From Streptacidiphilus carbonis (GTDB taxonomy: Bacteria; Actinomycetota; Actinomycetes; Streptomycetales; Streptomycetaceae), in contig NZ_BBPM01000022.1 in the NCBI RefSeq assembly GCF_000787775.1, forward strand, positions 1-64,000: 64,000 bases of DNA, in the 5' to 3' direction. Shown one piece after another: positions 32,921 to 40,792 of the stretch. The first letter of the stretch is position 1, and the number at the start of each line of letters is the position of its first letter. The translations under genes were made by a program, and so were the position numbers. The notes beneath the pieces were generated by a model. That model worked only from the letters and a program-made list of their open reading frames with translations, was not told where the DNA came from and made no database searches.

Positions 32921-34000
32921 GTGCACTTCCTGACAGCACTGCGACCGCTGGCGGTGATCACGGGCGCGATTCTCGCCGCCCTGGTCCTCAACAGGATCGC
33001 CGAGGCCGTCGTGGGCAGACTCACCGCCCGTCGCCCCGACACACCGCTGTGGGTGCTGCTGCGCCGCTGCCGGATGCCGTTCCTGCTCACCCTGGTCAGC
33101 ACGATCGCACTGCTCGGCGAGCCGGGGGCCGGACTGGCCGAGGGTTTGCGCGGCCCGGCCCGGCACATGCTGGTGCTGGCCGCCATCATGAGTTCGTCCT
33201 GGCTGGTGGCCAGGGTGATCGCGCTGACCATCGACCTCAGCCTCAACTCCTATGCGACCGGCCCCCGGGACCCGGCCCGGATCCGCCGGGTCCGGACCCA
33301 GGCGGACCTGATGCGCCGGATATCCGGCGCGGCCACCGCGGTCGTCGCCATCGCCGCGATGCTGCTGACCTTCCCGGGCGTGCGGACCGTCGGCGCCAGC
33401 CTGCTGGCCTCGGCCGGGCTGATCGGCCTGGTCGCCGGGGTCGCCGCGCAGAGCACGCTGGCCAACCTGTTCGCCGGACTCCAGTTGGCTTTCGGCGACA
33501 TGGTCAGGATCGGGGACTCGGTGGTGGTCGCCGGGGACTGGGGCACCGTCGAGGAGATCACCCTCACCTATGTGGTCATCGCCACCTGGGACCAGCGGCG
33601 CATCGTCATGCCGGTGTCCTACTTCGCCGGCAAGCCGTTCGAGAACTGGTCCCGCAACGATCCCAGCATGACCGGCACGGTGCTGCTCCACCTCGACCAC
33701 ACCACCCCGGTGGAACCGCTGCGGGCGGAGTTCCTGGCCCTGCTGCGCAAGAGCGAGCTGTGGGACGGCAGAGGGCAGGCGTTGCAGGTGGTGGACACCA
33801 CCCCGAGCACCATCGTGGTCCGGGCGCTGATGACGGCCAGGGACGCCCCGGAGGCCTTCGACCTGCGCTGCTGGATCCGCGAGGGGCTGATCGCCTTCCT
33901 CCGCGACCACCACCCGCAGGCCCTGCCCCGGGTCGCCGTCGGCCGCGGACCGGAGCAGCCGGCCGACGCCGCGCCGCCGCGGGACCGCGCCCCGTCCTAG
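32921..34000 (+). CDS. MscS-family mechanosensitive ion channel
   Basis: 359 residues, GTG 32921 with GAGGAG 13 bases upstream. Four hydrophobic segments lie at about 5-25, 48-68, 85-105 and 135-160. The pore-lining TM3 and beta domain follow: LLASAGLIGLVAGVAAQSTLANLFAGLQLAFGDMVRIGDSVVV, GTVEEITLTYVVIATWDQRRIVMPVSYF. These are strong MscS signatures. The C-terminal half is the cytoplasmic vestibule. It should open under membrane tension to release solutes on hypo-osmotic shock. The TAG stop lies inside a 16-bp tandem repeat. Confidence 0.9.
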   Translation: MHFLTALRPLAVITGAILAALVLNRIAEAVVGRLTARRPDTPLWVLLRRCRMPFLLTLVSTIALLGEPGAGLAEGLRGPARHMLVLAAIMSSSWLVARVIALTIDLSLNSYATGPRDPARIRRVRTQADLMRRISGAATAVVAIAAMLLTFPGVRTVGASLLASAGLIGLVAGVAAQSTLANLFAGLQLAFGDMVRIGDSVVVAGDWGTVEEITLTYVVIATWDQRRIVMPVSYFAGKPFENWSRNDPSMTGTVLLHLDHTTPVEPLRAEFLALLRKSELWDGRGQALQVVDTTPSTIVVRALMTARDAPEAFDLRCWIREGLIAFLRDHHPQALPRVAVGRGPEQPADAAPPRDRAPS

Positions 34001-34062
34001 GCACTCTGCGTCCCAGACGCTCTGCGTCCTAGGCACTCTGCGTCCCAGGCACTCTGCGTCCT
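33999..34062. repeat. Four 16-bp tandem repeats at the end of the MscS gene
   Basis: AGGCACTCTGCGTCCY occurs at 33999, 34031 and 34047, with a diverged copy (AGACGCTCTGCGTCCT) at 34015. It starts at the MscS stop codon and ends 16 bp before the end of the convergent YihY gene. Confidence 0.88.
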
Positions 34063-34077
34063 GGGTCGATCGGCCCC

Positions 34078-35094
34078 TCAGGCGGTCTCCTTGCCGGACG
34101 GCTGCTCCCCGGTGTCCTCGTCCTTGAAGGAGGTGCGCACCTGCTGCTCGGGCCGCCGTTCCTCCTGCTTCACGATGGCGTCCAGCACCTCCCGGTCCGC
34201 GCGGTTCAGCGGCGGCTGCATCAGGGTGCGCGGCCACAGCCGGCGGGCCCGCACCACATTGGCCTCGGCGGCGTACATGGTGATCTGAGCGGCGAGGTAG
34301 AGCCAGGAGATCAGTCCGAGGACAGTGCCGAAGAAGCCGTAGACCTGGGTGGAGTGCCGGAGTTGATGGGCCACCAGGATCCCGCCGAAGGTCTGCAGCG
34401 CGGTCCAGGCCGGGCCCGCGACCAGGCAGCCGGGCAGGAGCTGGGCCAGCGTCACCTCTTCCGGGGTGAGGATCCGGAAGCAGATCAGGTAGAGGCCGAT
34501 GTTGACGGCGACCGAGCCCAGCAGGCCGCCGATCCAGGCCAGGGCGCCGTGGGCGAGGAAGCCGACCAGGCCGGCCGTGGCGGTGCTCAGGGCCAGGCCG
34601 AGGCCCAGGGCCACCAGCATCAGCAGCCCGCGTCCCATCCGGGGGAAGAAGCCGGGCCGTTCGGTGCCGGGGATGTTCCACACCTCGGCCATGGCGAACT
34701 GCAGGATCTGGGTCATCCCCAGCGAGCCGTAGAGCAGGCCGAGGACGCCGATGGCCACGGCGGCGCCGGTGCCCTGCAGCGAGTGCACGTTGTCCTGCAA
34801 CTGGTTGCCGATGATGGGGAAGTCGGCGAGCGCCGAGTGCAGCACCGCCCGCTGGGCGGCCGGGTTGCCGTGCAGGACGAAGCCCAGGCTGGTGGTGAGC
34901 AGCAGGAGCAGCGGGAACACCGCGGCGAAGGCGTAGTAGGTGATCAGCGCGGCGAGCTGGCCGCCCCGGTCGTCGCCGAACTTCTTGACCACGCCGACGG
35001 TGAACGCTGTTGCGCGGTGATTCTGTTGGGCCCCGTCCACGGAGCGCAGGGCCCGTTCGAAGATGTTCACCGTGGCTCCCCCGCCCGTCCTCAT
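34078..35094 (-). CDS. YihY/UPF0761 (BrkB-like) integral membrane protein
   Basis: 338 residues with six strong hydrophobic segments: about 45-70, 105-125, 155-180, 187-210, 225-245 and 255-280. Family markers are QLAALITYYAFAAVFPLLLLL, GLLYGSLGMTQILQFAMAEVWNIP, and FFGTVLGLISWLYLAAQITMYAAEANVVRAR. The C-terminal tail is charged. Proteins of this family are often misnamed ribonuclease BN; no nuclease motif is present. Role unknown; envelope stress or transport is plausible. The start at 35094 overlaps no gene; a GTG eight codons downstream is possible. Confidence 0.88.
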   Translation of the reverse strand: MRTGGGATVNIFERALRSVDGAQQNHRATAFTVGVVKKFGDDRGGQLAALITYYAFAAVFPLLLLLTTSLGFVLHGNPAAQRAVLHSALADFPIIGNQLQDNVHSLQGTGAAVAIGVLGLLYGSLGMTQILQFAMAEVWNIPGTERPGFFPRMGRGLLMLVALGLGLALSTATAGLVGFLAHGALAWIGGLLGSVAVNIGLYLICFRILTPEEVTLAQLLPGCLVAGPAWTALQTFGGILVAHQLRHSTQVYGFFGTVLGLISWLYLAAQITMYAAEANVVRARRLWPRTLMQPPLNRADREVLDAIVKQEERRPEQQVRTSFKDEDTGEQPSGKETA

Positions 35095-35182
35095 GAGCAG
35101 TTCGGATCACCTGTCCATCCGTTCACCTGCCCTGATCCGCGGGTACGACACCGGCCCGGACGGCGGCCCACCGGAAGGCGGC

Positions 35183-36916
35183 CTACCGGAAGCGGGAGAG
35201 CCTGCGCTTCGCGGCCTTGCGCCGACAGGCGGGGAACCGGCGGTCCACCTCGGCCACCGCGGCCCGCTGGCCCGCGTAGAGGACGCCGTAGCCGAAGCCT
35301 TCCTCGCCGGCCCGGTGCGCGACGGCTGCCAGCTCCGGCAGCGCGGAGCAGGCCAGCAGTGCGTCCTGGCGTTCGCCGAGCAGCTGCTGCAGCCGCTTCA
35401 TCGCCTTGGCCATCCGCTTGGCGGGCTTCCCCACCGCTGGCCGGGCGCCCTCGGCGGCGTACCGGGCCCGCTTGGCCGCCTTGCGGGTCGCGTGCAGCGC
35501 CTGGTCGCGCTGCGATCCGGCCGGTGCGGCCGCCGCCGCGTCGGCTCGCGCCGTCACCCGGCGCTGCTCCCGGCGGGCGATGCGGCGGAACTCCGCGACC
35601 GCGCCGCGACGGGCCCGGCCGCGCAGCGGCGGCCTGGCGGCCAACTCCTCCAGGCCGTCCAGCAGGGTGAAGTAGCGGGGGCCGTCCAGGGTGGCGACTG
35701 CGCGCTTCCAGGAGCGGCGGTACTCGGCCGAGGCCCAGCTGTCGATCCGCTCGCGCACCGGGCCCGGGCACTCCGCGGCCGGCAGCCGTCCGATCTCCGC
35801 GCCCAGCCTGGCCCCCAGCACCTCCCGGTCCCGGGCCTCGCCCAGTACCGCGCCGAGCCAGCGCAGCTCCTCGGCCAGTGCCCGGCCGGGCTCCTCGGCG
35901 AGCAGCCGCCGATGGGTGCGCAGGGTGCTCCGGAGCCGCCGCACCGCGACGCGCATCTGGTGCACGGCGTCGGCCTCGTCCGCGCGGACGGCCGGGTCCA
36001 GGGCGATCAGCTGCTGGACCTGCGCGCGGAGCAGCGCGGTGACGGCGGCCCCGACGGTGCCGGCGCCGAGCCTGGCAGCCTGCTTCCGGCCCATGCCCTT
36101 GTCCTGCCCTTTGCCGTCCTGCCCTTTGCCGTCCTGCCCTTTGCCGTCCTGCCCTTTGCCGTCCTGGCCCTTGCCCCGGGCGCGGCGGCCGGGCGCTGCT
36201 TCCATGGTCCCCCGTCCCATGGTGTCCCGGCCCAGTGCCCGGGCCAGTTTGGAGGGGCTGGAGGAGCGGCGCAGGCCTGCGCGGAAGAAGCGCTGCTCCA
36301 CCGCGTCCAGCAGGTCGGCGCCGCCCTCCACGAGTTCGGCCTCGACCTCGGTCCACGAGGTCAGCACCGCGGAGCTGCCGCCGCCCCGGTGCCGGCTGTG
36401 ACCTTCGCGCTGGGTGGGGACGGCGGGCTGTGCCTGCTCCGCGGCCTCCGGTGCGAACCGCTCCGGCGCCAGCACCTGGGCCGACACGGCGTCCTGCGCC
36501 ACTTCGGCCAGCGACCGGTGCTCGGAGTCCAGCAGCAGTCGGCGGCGCCGCTGGGTGCGCAGGTGCACGATCGGGATCAGCGCCTGACCGCGCGCGTACG
36601 CCCGGGTGCGCTGGGTGAGCACGCGGGGCACCCGCCCTGGCGCGCCGGCGTTGAGCGGCAGGTGCACCTCATGGCGCTCGTCCGGTCCGACCGGCAGCTT
36701 CAGGTGCCAGCCGGAGTCATGGCCGCCGGTGCGCCGCCGCAGCGTGATGCCGTGCTCCAGCAGCCTCAGATCAGCGGTGTCGTAGTAGACCGCGTCGAGG
36801 TTCTCGACGTCCGGGTCGGATATCTCGGAGACGCCGGGGAGCCCGTCCAGGGCGGGGAGAGCCGCGTCCACCATGCCGTCGAACTTGCGTTCCTTCTCGA
36901 TATGGCTGCTCGTCAT
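35183..36916 (-). CDS. CYTH-CHAD domain protein
   Basis: 577 residues, ATG 36916 (MTSSHIEKERKFD), with AGGGAA six bases upstream; an in-frame ATG 30 codons earlier gives an unconserved leader. The N-terminal CYTH triphosphate tunnel domain shows ExExK (EKERK) and several basic strand residues (GITLRRRTGG, WHLKLPVG). The C-terminal CHAD domain has DAVHQMRVAVRRLRSTLRTHRRLL and HATRKAAKRARYAAE, basic helices that bind polyphosphate. Between them lies a Gly-Lys-Gln-Asp repeat encoded by a minisatellite. The protein probably acts on inorganic polyphosphate or triphosphate. Confidence 0.88.
   Translation of the reverse strand: MTSSHIEKERKFDGMVDAALPALDGLPGVSEISDPDVENLDAVYYDTADLRLLEHGITLRRRTGGHDSGWHLKLPVGPDERHEVHLPLNAGAPGRVPRVLTQRTRAYARGQALIPIVHLRTQRRRRLLLDSEHRSLAEVAQDAVSAQVLAPERFAPEAAEQAQPAVPTQREGHSRHRGGGSSAVLTSWTEVEAELVEGGADLLDAVEQRFFRAGLRRSSSPSKLARALGRDTMGRGTMEAAPGRRARGKGQDGKGQDGKGQDGKGQDGKGQDKGMGRKQAARLGAGTVGAAVTALLRAQVQQLIALDPAVRADEADAVHQMRVAVRRLRSTLRTHRRLLAEEPGRALAEELRWLGAVLGEARDREVLGARLGAEIGRLPAAECPGPVRERIDSWASAEYRRSWKRAVATLDGPRYFTLLDGLEELAARPPLRGRARRGAVAEFRRIARREQRRVTARADAAAAAPAGSQRDQALHATRKAAKRARYAAEGARPAVGKPAKRMAKAMKRLQQLLGERQDALLACSALPELAAVAHRAGEEGFGYGVLYAGQRAAVAEVDRRFPACRRKAAKRRLSRFR
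36101..36175. repeat. In-frame 15-bp minisatellite in the CYTH-CHAD linker
   Basis: GTCCTGCCCTTTGCC is repeated five times (36101-36175), the first four identical and the last with one change. It encodes five copies of GKGQD on the minus strand. Because the unit is a multiple of three, copy number can change without breaking the frame. Confidence 0.92.
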
Positions 36917-36998
36917 AGCGGTTCCCTGCCCACCAGCGGTGGCCGCATACCGTGCGCACTGAGGTTTCAGCAGACTCCTTGCGGCCCAAGAGACCTGC

Positions 36999-37754
36999 AT
37001 GAACAAACTCGCGGTCCGTGTCGAGATGCGACGGGGCCTTCGCTACGGCCCCAGCGGGCAGCTGCTCGACGTCTACCGGCCGGCCTCCCCGCCCGGGGAC
37101 CTGGTCCCCACCGTGCTGCTGTGGCACGGCCGCCCCGCCGACAACCGGGCGGTGATGGCCACGCTGGCCCGGGAGGTGGCCGGCCACGGCCTGCTGGTCC
37201 TGGTCCCCGACTGGCGCACGGACGCACCGGACGGCGGCTGGGGGCAGTTGCGCGAGTCCCTCGCCTACGCGCGCACCCGCGCGGCCCGGCACGGCGGCGA
37301 CGCCGGGCGGATGGTGCTGGCCGGCTGGTCCCTGGGCGGCCGCGCCGCCCTGGCGACCGCGCTGCGGCCGTCCGCGGCGAGCGCCGACGGCTGGCGGCCG
37401 GCCGCCGTCGTCGGCCTCGGCAGCAACTACAACTCCGAGGACGAGCTGATGTACCCGACCGTGATGGCGGAGCTGGCCCGCTCCCGGGCCACCCCGGTCC
37501 CGGTCCGGCTGCACCACGGCACCGCCGACGCCGTCGTCGACGTCGCCCGCTCCCGCGAGTTCGCCGCCGCGCTGCGGTCGCGGGGCTGGCCGGTCACCCT
37601 CACCGAGTCGGACTCGGACCACTCCGGCGTGGTGATGGCCGAGTACGACCGCGGCCTGGGCCGCTGCCGCGGCGCCACCGCGGACCACGCCCTGCGGGCC
37701 GGGGAGGTGACCGCCCGCCTGATCGCGGAGGCGGCCGGGGTCCGGGTGTCCTGA
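36999..37754 (+). CDS. Alpha/beta hydrolase (BD-FAE/dienelactone-hydrolase-like)
   Basis: 251 residues, ATG 36999. The order of motifs is that of a compact esterase: LDVYRPA, VLLWHGRP (oxyanion strand), LVLVPDWR, nucleophile elbow GWSLGG, HHGTADAVVDVARSREFA (Asp) and SDSDHSGVV (His). It has no signal peptide. It is divergent from the CYTH-CHAD gene, with 82 bp between starts. It probably hydrolyses a small ester; substrate unknown. Confidence 0.82.
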   Translation: MNKLAVRVEMRRGLRYGPSGQLLDVYRPASPPGDLVPTVLLWHGRPADNRAVMATLAREVAGHGLLVLVPDWRTDAPDGGWGQLRESLAYARTRAARHGGDAGRMVLAGWSLGGRAALATALRPSAASADGWRPAAVVGLGSNYNSEDELMYPTVMAELARSRATPVPVRLHHGTADAVVDVARSREFAAALRSRGWPVTLTESDSDHSGVVMAEYDRGLGRCRGATADHALRAGEVTARLIAEAAGVRVS

Positions 37755-37812
37755 GCCGCCCCGAGCCGCCCCGAGCCGCCGTGCCCCGCGCGGAACCGCA
37801 TAGGCTGGCCCG

Positions 37813-38526
37813 ATGGACGCGGTACGGGTGTGGCTGGGGTGGGCCGACGGCAGTGCGGCCGGCGGGGACGCGGACCGGAGTTTCACCGACCGGGCCGCCG
37901 TGCTGGACCCGGAGGAACGGGCCAGGGCGGCCGCCTTCGCCCGTCCCGGGCTGCGGAACCGCTACACCGCCGCCCATGTGATGCTGCGCCAGGTCCTCGG
38001 CGAGTGCCTGGGCCTGGACCCCGCGCTGGTGTGCTTCGACCGGGACGCCTGCCCCTGCTGCGGCGGCCCGCACGGGCGGCCGGTGCTCGCGGGGGAGCAG
38101 CGGTCCCTGGAGTTCTCGCTGTCCCACGCCGGGGCCCTGGTCGCGATCGCCGTGGCCGCGGCTCCGGTCGGCGTGGACGTCGAGACCCTGCCCGGGCCCG
38201 GAACCGTCGCCGACGTCGCCTCCGCACTGCACCCCGCCGAACGCGCGGAGATCGCCGCAGCGGCCGACCCCGCGGTGGCCTTCGCCCGGCTCTGGACCCG
38301 CAAGGAGGCCTACCTCAAGGGCCTCGGCACCGGCCTGGGCCGCGGCCTCGACCTCGACTACGTCGGCAGCGAGCAGCCCGGCCCCCCGGACTGGGCGATG
38401 GCCGACCTGCCCGCCCCCGACGGCCACGCCGTCGCCGTCGCCGTGCGGCAGCCGGAACCGGTTGTGGCAGGGTTGACCTGGCTGACCCCGGAAGCGGAGC
38501 CGGCGACCCGGCACGACCAGGACTGA
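37813..38526 (+). CDS. 4'-phosphopantetheinyl transferase, Sfp type
   Basis: 237 residues, ATG 37813. It transfers phosphopantetheine from CoA to a Ser of carrier proteins of polyketide, nonribosomal peptide or fatty-acid synthases. The magnesium-binding core GVDVETL and the helix LWTRKEAYLKGLGTGL are diagnostic, and FSLSHAGALVAIAVA is the preceding strand. A CPCCGGPHGRPVL segment sits at the usual G-x-KP position. Its neighbour 15 bp downstream is a RibD-like deaminase-reductase, so the pair may serve a specialised pathway, but no synthase gene is in the window. Confidence 0.9.
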   Translation: MDAVRVWLGWADGSAAGGDADRSFTDRAAVLDPEERARAAAFARPGLRNRYTAAHVMLRQVLGECLGLDPALVCFDRDACPCCGGPHGRPVLAGEQRSLEFSLSHAGALVAIAVAAAPVGVDVETLPGPGTVADVASALHPAERAEIAAAADPAVAFARLWTRKEAYLKGLGTGLGRGLDLDYVGSEQPGPPDWAMADLPAPDGHAVAVAVRQPEPVVAGLTWLTPEAEPATRHDQD

Positions 38527-38540
38527 GGACCAGCGCCGCC

Positions 38541-39671
38541 ATGACCGACACCCGCCCCTACGTCCTGCTCAGCGCCGCCATGTCGGTGGACGGCCGGATC
38601 GACGACACCTCGCCGGAACGGCTGCTGCTGTCCTCCCCGGAGGACTTCGACCGGGTGGACGGGCTGCGCGCGGACAGCGACGCGATCCTGATCGGCGCCG
38701 GGACCCTCCGCGGCGACGACCCCCGGCTGCTGGTCAACAGCCCTGACCGGCGCGCCGGGCGCAGTGCCGGGGGCCGTCCCGAGCAGCCGCTGCGGGTGGT
38801 GCTGACCGGCAGCGGCGACCTCGATCCGGACCAGCGCTTCTGGCACCACGGCGTCGCCAGGGTCGCCTACGCCCCGGACGCCGTCGCCCCGGCCCTCGCC
38901 GCGCGGCTGGGGCCGCTCGCGGACGTGGTGGGCACCGGCGCACGGCTGAACCCCGGCGCCGTCCTGGACGACCTGGGCGCCCGTGGCGTGCGCCGGCTGA
39001 TGGTCGAGGGCGGGGGAGCGGTGCACACCCTGTTCCTGACGGCGGGTCTGGTGGACGAGATCCAACTCGCCGTCGCCCCCTTCTTCGTCGGCGACGCAGC
39101 GGCCCCCGGCTTCGTCCGCCCCGGCCTGTTCCCCCAGGACGCCGCCCACCGGATGACCCTCGCCGGGACCCGCGCCCTCGGCGACACCGCCCTGCTCCGC
39201 TACCTGGTGGACCGCCCCCCGCTGACCCCGGCCGACCGCCGCCTGCTGGCCGAGGCCATCGCGGAGTCCCGCCTCTGCCCGCCCTCCGACACCGCCTACT
39301 CCGTCGGCGCGCTGATCATCGCCGAGGACGGCACCGAACTGGCGCGCGGCCACTCCCGCGAGGGCGGCGACCCCAAGGTCCACGCCGAAGAGGCAGCCCT
39401 CGCCAAGCTCTCCCCCGACGACCCCCGGCTCCCGGGTGCCACCCTCTACACCACCCTGGAACCCTGCAGCACCCGCGCTTCCCGCCCCACCCCCTGCGCC
39501 CAGCTCGTCCTGGCCTCCGGCATCCGCCGCATCGTCCTCGCCTGGCGCGAACCCGCCCGCTTCGTCGCCGACTGCCAGGGCGTCGAACTCCTCCAGCAGT
39601 CCGGCCGCACCGTCCTCGAATGCCCGGAACTGGCCCCCGAGGCCCGCGCCGTCAACGCCCACCTGGCCTGA
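38541..39671 (+). CDS. RibD-like reductase-deaminase with swapped domain order
   Basis: 376 residues, ATG 38541. Residues about 5-225 form a RibD C-terminal/DHFR-type reductase: PYVLLSAAMSVDGRIDD, DAILIGAGTLRGDDPRLL and GVRRLMVEGGGAVHTLFL. Residues about 235-375 are a cytidine-deaminase-fold domain with zinc motifs VHAEEAAL and TLEPCSTRASRPTPCAQ. Classical RibD has the deaminase first, so the order is reversed. It could still do both riboflavin-pathway steps, or make a pyrimidine-derived specialised metabolite. It follows the phosphopantetheinyl transferase by 15 bp, probably in one transcript. The last third is poor in G at third positions and rich in C. Confidence 0.87.
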   Translation: MTDTRPYVLLSAAMSVDGRIDDTSPERLLLSSPEDFDRVDGLRADSDAILIGAGTLRGDDPRLLVNSPDRRAGRSAGGRPEQPLRVVLTGSGDLDPDQRFWHHGVARVAYAPDAVAPALAARLGPLADVVGTGARLNPGAVLDDLGARGVRRLMVEGGGAVHTLFLTAGLVDEIQLAVAPFFVGDAAAPGFVRPGLFPQDAAHRMTLAGTRALGDTALLRYLVDRPPLTPADRRLLAEAIAESRLCPPSDTAYSVGALIIAEDGTELARGHSREGGDPKVHAEEAALAKLSPDDPRLPGATLYTTLEPCSTRASRPTPCAQLVLASGIRRIVLAWREPARFVADCQGVELLQQSGRTVLECPELAPEARAVNAHLA

Positions 39672-39763
39672 TCCGGGCCCAGCCCGGTCCCCGGCGGTCT
39701 CGGCGGAGCTCCGTACGCGGCGATCCAGGCGGGCGGTCCGGGCGCCTTCGCCCAGGCACAGCC

Positions 39764-40792
39764 TCAGCCGTCGGTGTCGGCGTCGTCGCTGCCGGCGCCG
39801 TCGGCGGCGCGTTGTTCCTCCGGCCAGACGCCCACGTGGTCCGGTTCCAGGGAGACGCCGACGCGGTGTTCCATGCCGAGGGCTTCGAGGAACTGGCGGG
39901 GGAGTTGGATGCGGCCGGTGCGGTCGAGCATGGCGTACTCGCGTTCCTCCAGGGACTCCTCGCCGTGTTCGTCGGTGGCGAGGCGGCGGAGCACCTCGGA
40001 GCTGGCGCGGCCGTCGCGGATGGCCACGGTGCGGCGGACCTCGCCGGCGACCATGAGGTCGTGGGTGACGATGACCACCGTCGCGCCCAGTTCGCGGTTG
40101 ACGGTGCGGAATGCCTCGAAGATCTGCGCGCCGGTCTCGGAGTCCAGCTCGCCCGTGGGCTCGTCGGCGAGCACCACCGAGGGCTGGTTGGCCAGGGCGA
40201 CGGCGATGGCGACGCGCTGCTGCTCGCCCCCGGACATCTGCTGGGGTCGCTTGTCGCCGCAGTGCGCCACGCCGAGCAGGTCCAGCAGTTCGCCGGCCCG
40301 CTCGCCTTGGCTGCGCTTCAGCCTCCGCCCCCGGCCACCGGTCAACTGCATCGGCAGCGCCACGTTCTGGCGGCCCGTCAGGAACGGCATCAGATTGCGG
40401 GCGGTCTGCTGCCAGACGAAGCCGACCACCTCCCGGCGGTACGCCAGCCGCTCCTTGGCGCCCATCGCCATCAGGTCGCGGCCGGCCACGGTGGCCTTGC
40501 CCGCGGTGGGCACGTCCAGGCCGGCCAGGATCTGCAGCAGCGTGGACTTGCCGCTGCCCGAGGCGCCGACCAGGGCCATCAGGTCGCCCTGAGTGACCGT
40601 CAGGTCCAGCCCCTGCAGGGCCTGGACCTCCACCCCGTCGGAGGAGAAGATCCGGACCAGCCGGTCGCAGGCGATCACCGCGTCGTGCCCGTAGGCGGGC
40701 CGCTCCCGGGCGGCGGCGGCCCTGCCGCGGAGCTCGTCCAGGCTGGGCATGGCCTCGGAGCCGCCGGCGGTGCTCTCCGCGGTGGTGCTCAT
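39764..40792 (-). CDS. ABC exporter ATPase (MacB/LolD-like) with C-terminal AbrB-like domain
   Basis: 342 residues, ATG 40792, overlapping the permease stop. The ATPase core is complete: Walker A GASGSGKS, Q-loop VWQQTARNL, signature MSGGEQQR, Walker B VVLADEPTGELD and the H-loop VTHD. Residues 286-327 (LDRTGRIQLPRQFLEALGM, VGVSLEPDHVGVWPE) have the pattern of a SpoVT/AbrB swapped-hairpin DNA-binding domain, an unusual fusion. With two FtsX-type permeases upstream it forms a complete exporter or a MacB-like mechanotransmission complex. The AbrB-like part could aid dimerisation or sense transport state at the DNA; both ideas are inference. Confidence 0.88.
   Translation of the reverse strand: MSTTAESTAGGSEAMPSLDELRGRAAAARERPAYGHDAVIACDRLVRIFSSDGVEVQALQGLDLTVTQGDLMALVGASGSGKSTLLQILAGLDVPTAGKATVAGRDLMAMGAKERLAYRREVVGFVWQQTARNLMPFLTGRQNVALPMQLTGGRGRRLKRSQGERAGELLDLLGVAHCGDKRPQQMSGGEQQRVAIAVALANQPSVVLADEPTGELDSETGAQIFEAFRTVNRELGATVVIVTHDLMVAGEVRRTVAIRDGRASSEVLRRLATDEHGEESLEEREYAMLDRTGRIQLPRQFLEALGMEHRVGVSLEPDHVGVWPEEQRAADGAGSDDADTDG

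Noticed and set aside
34078-35094. Annotation of the YihY protein as ribonuclease BN
   Set aside because: It is a six-helix membrane protein without any metallo-beta-lactamase or nuclease motif.
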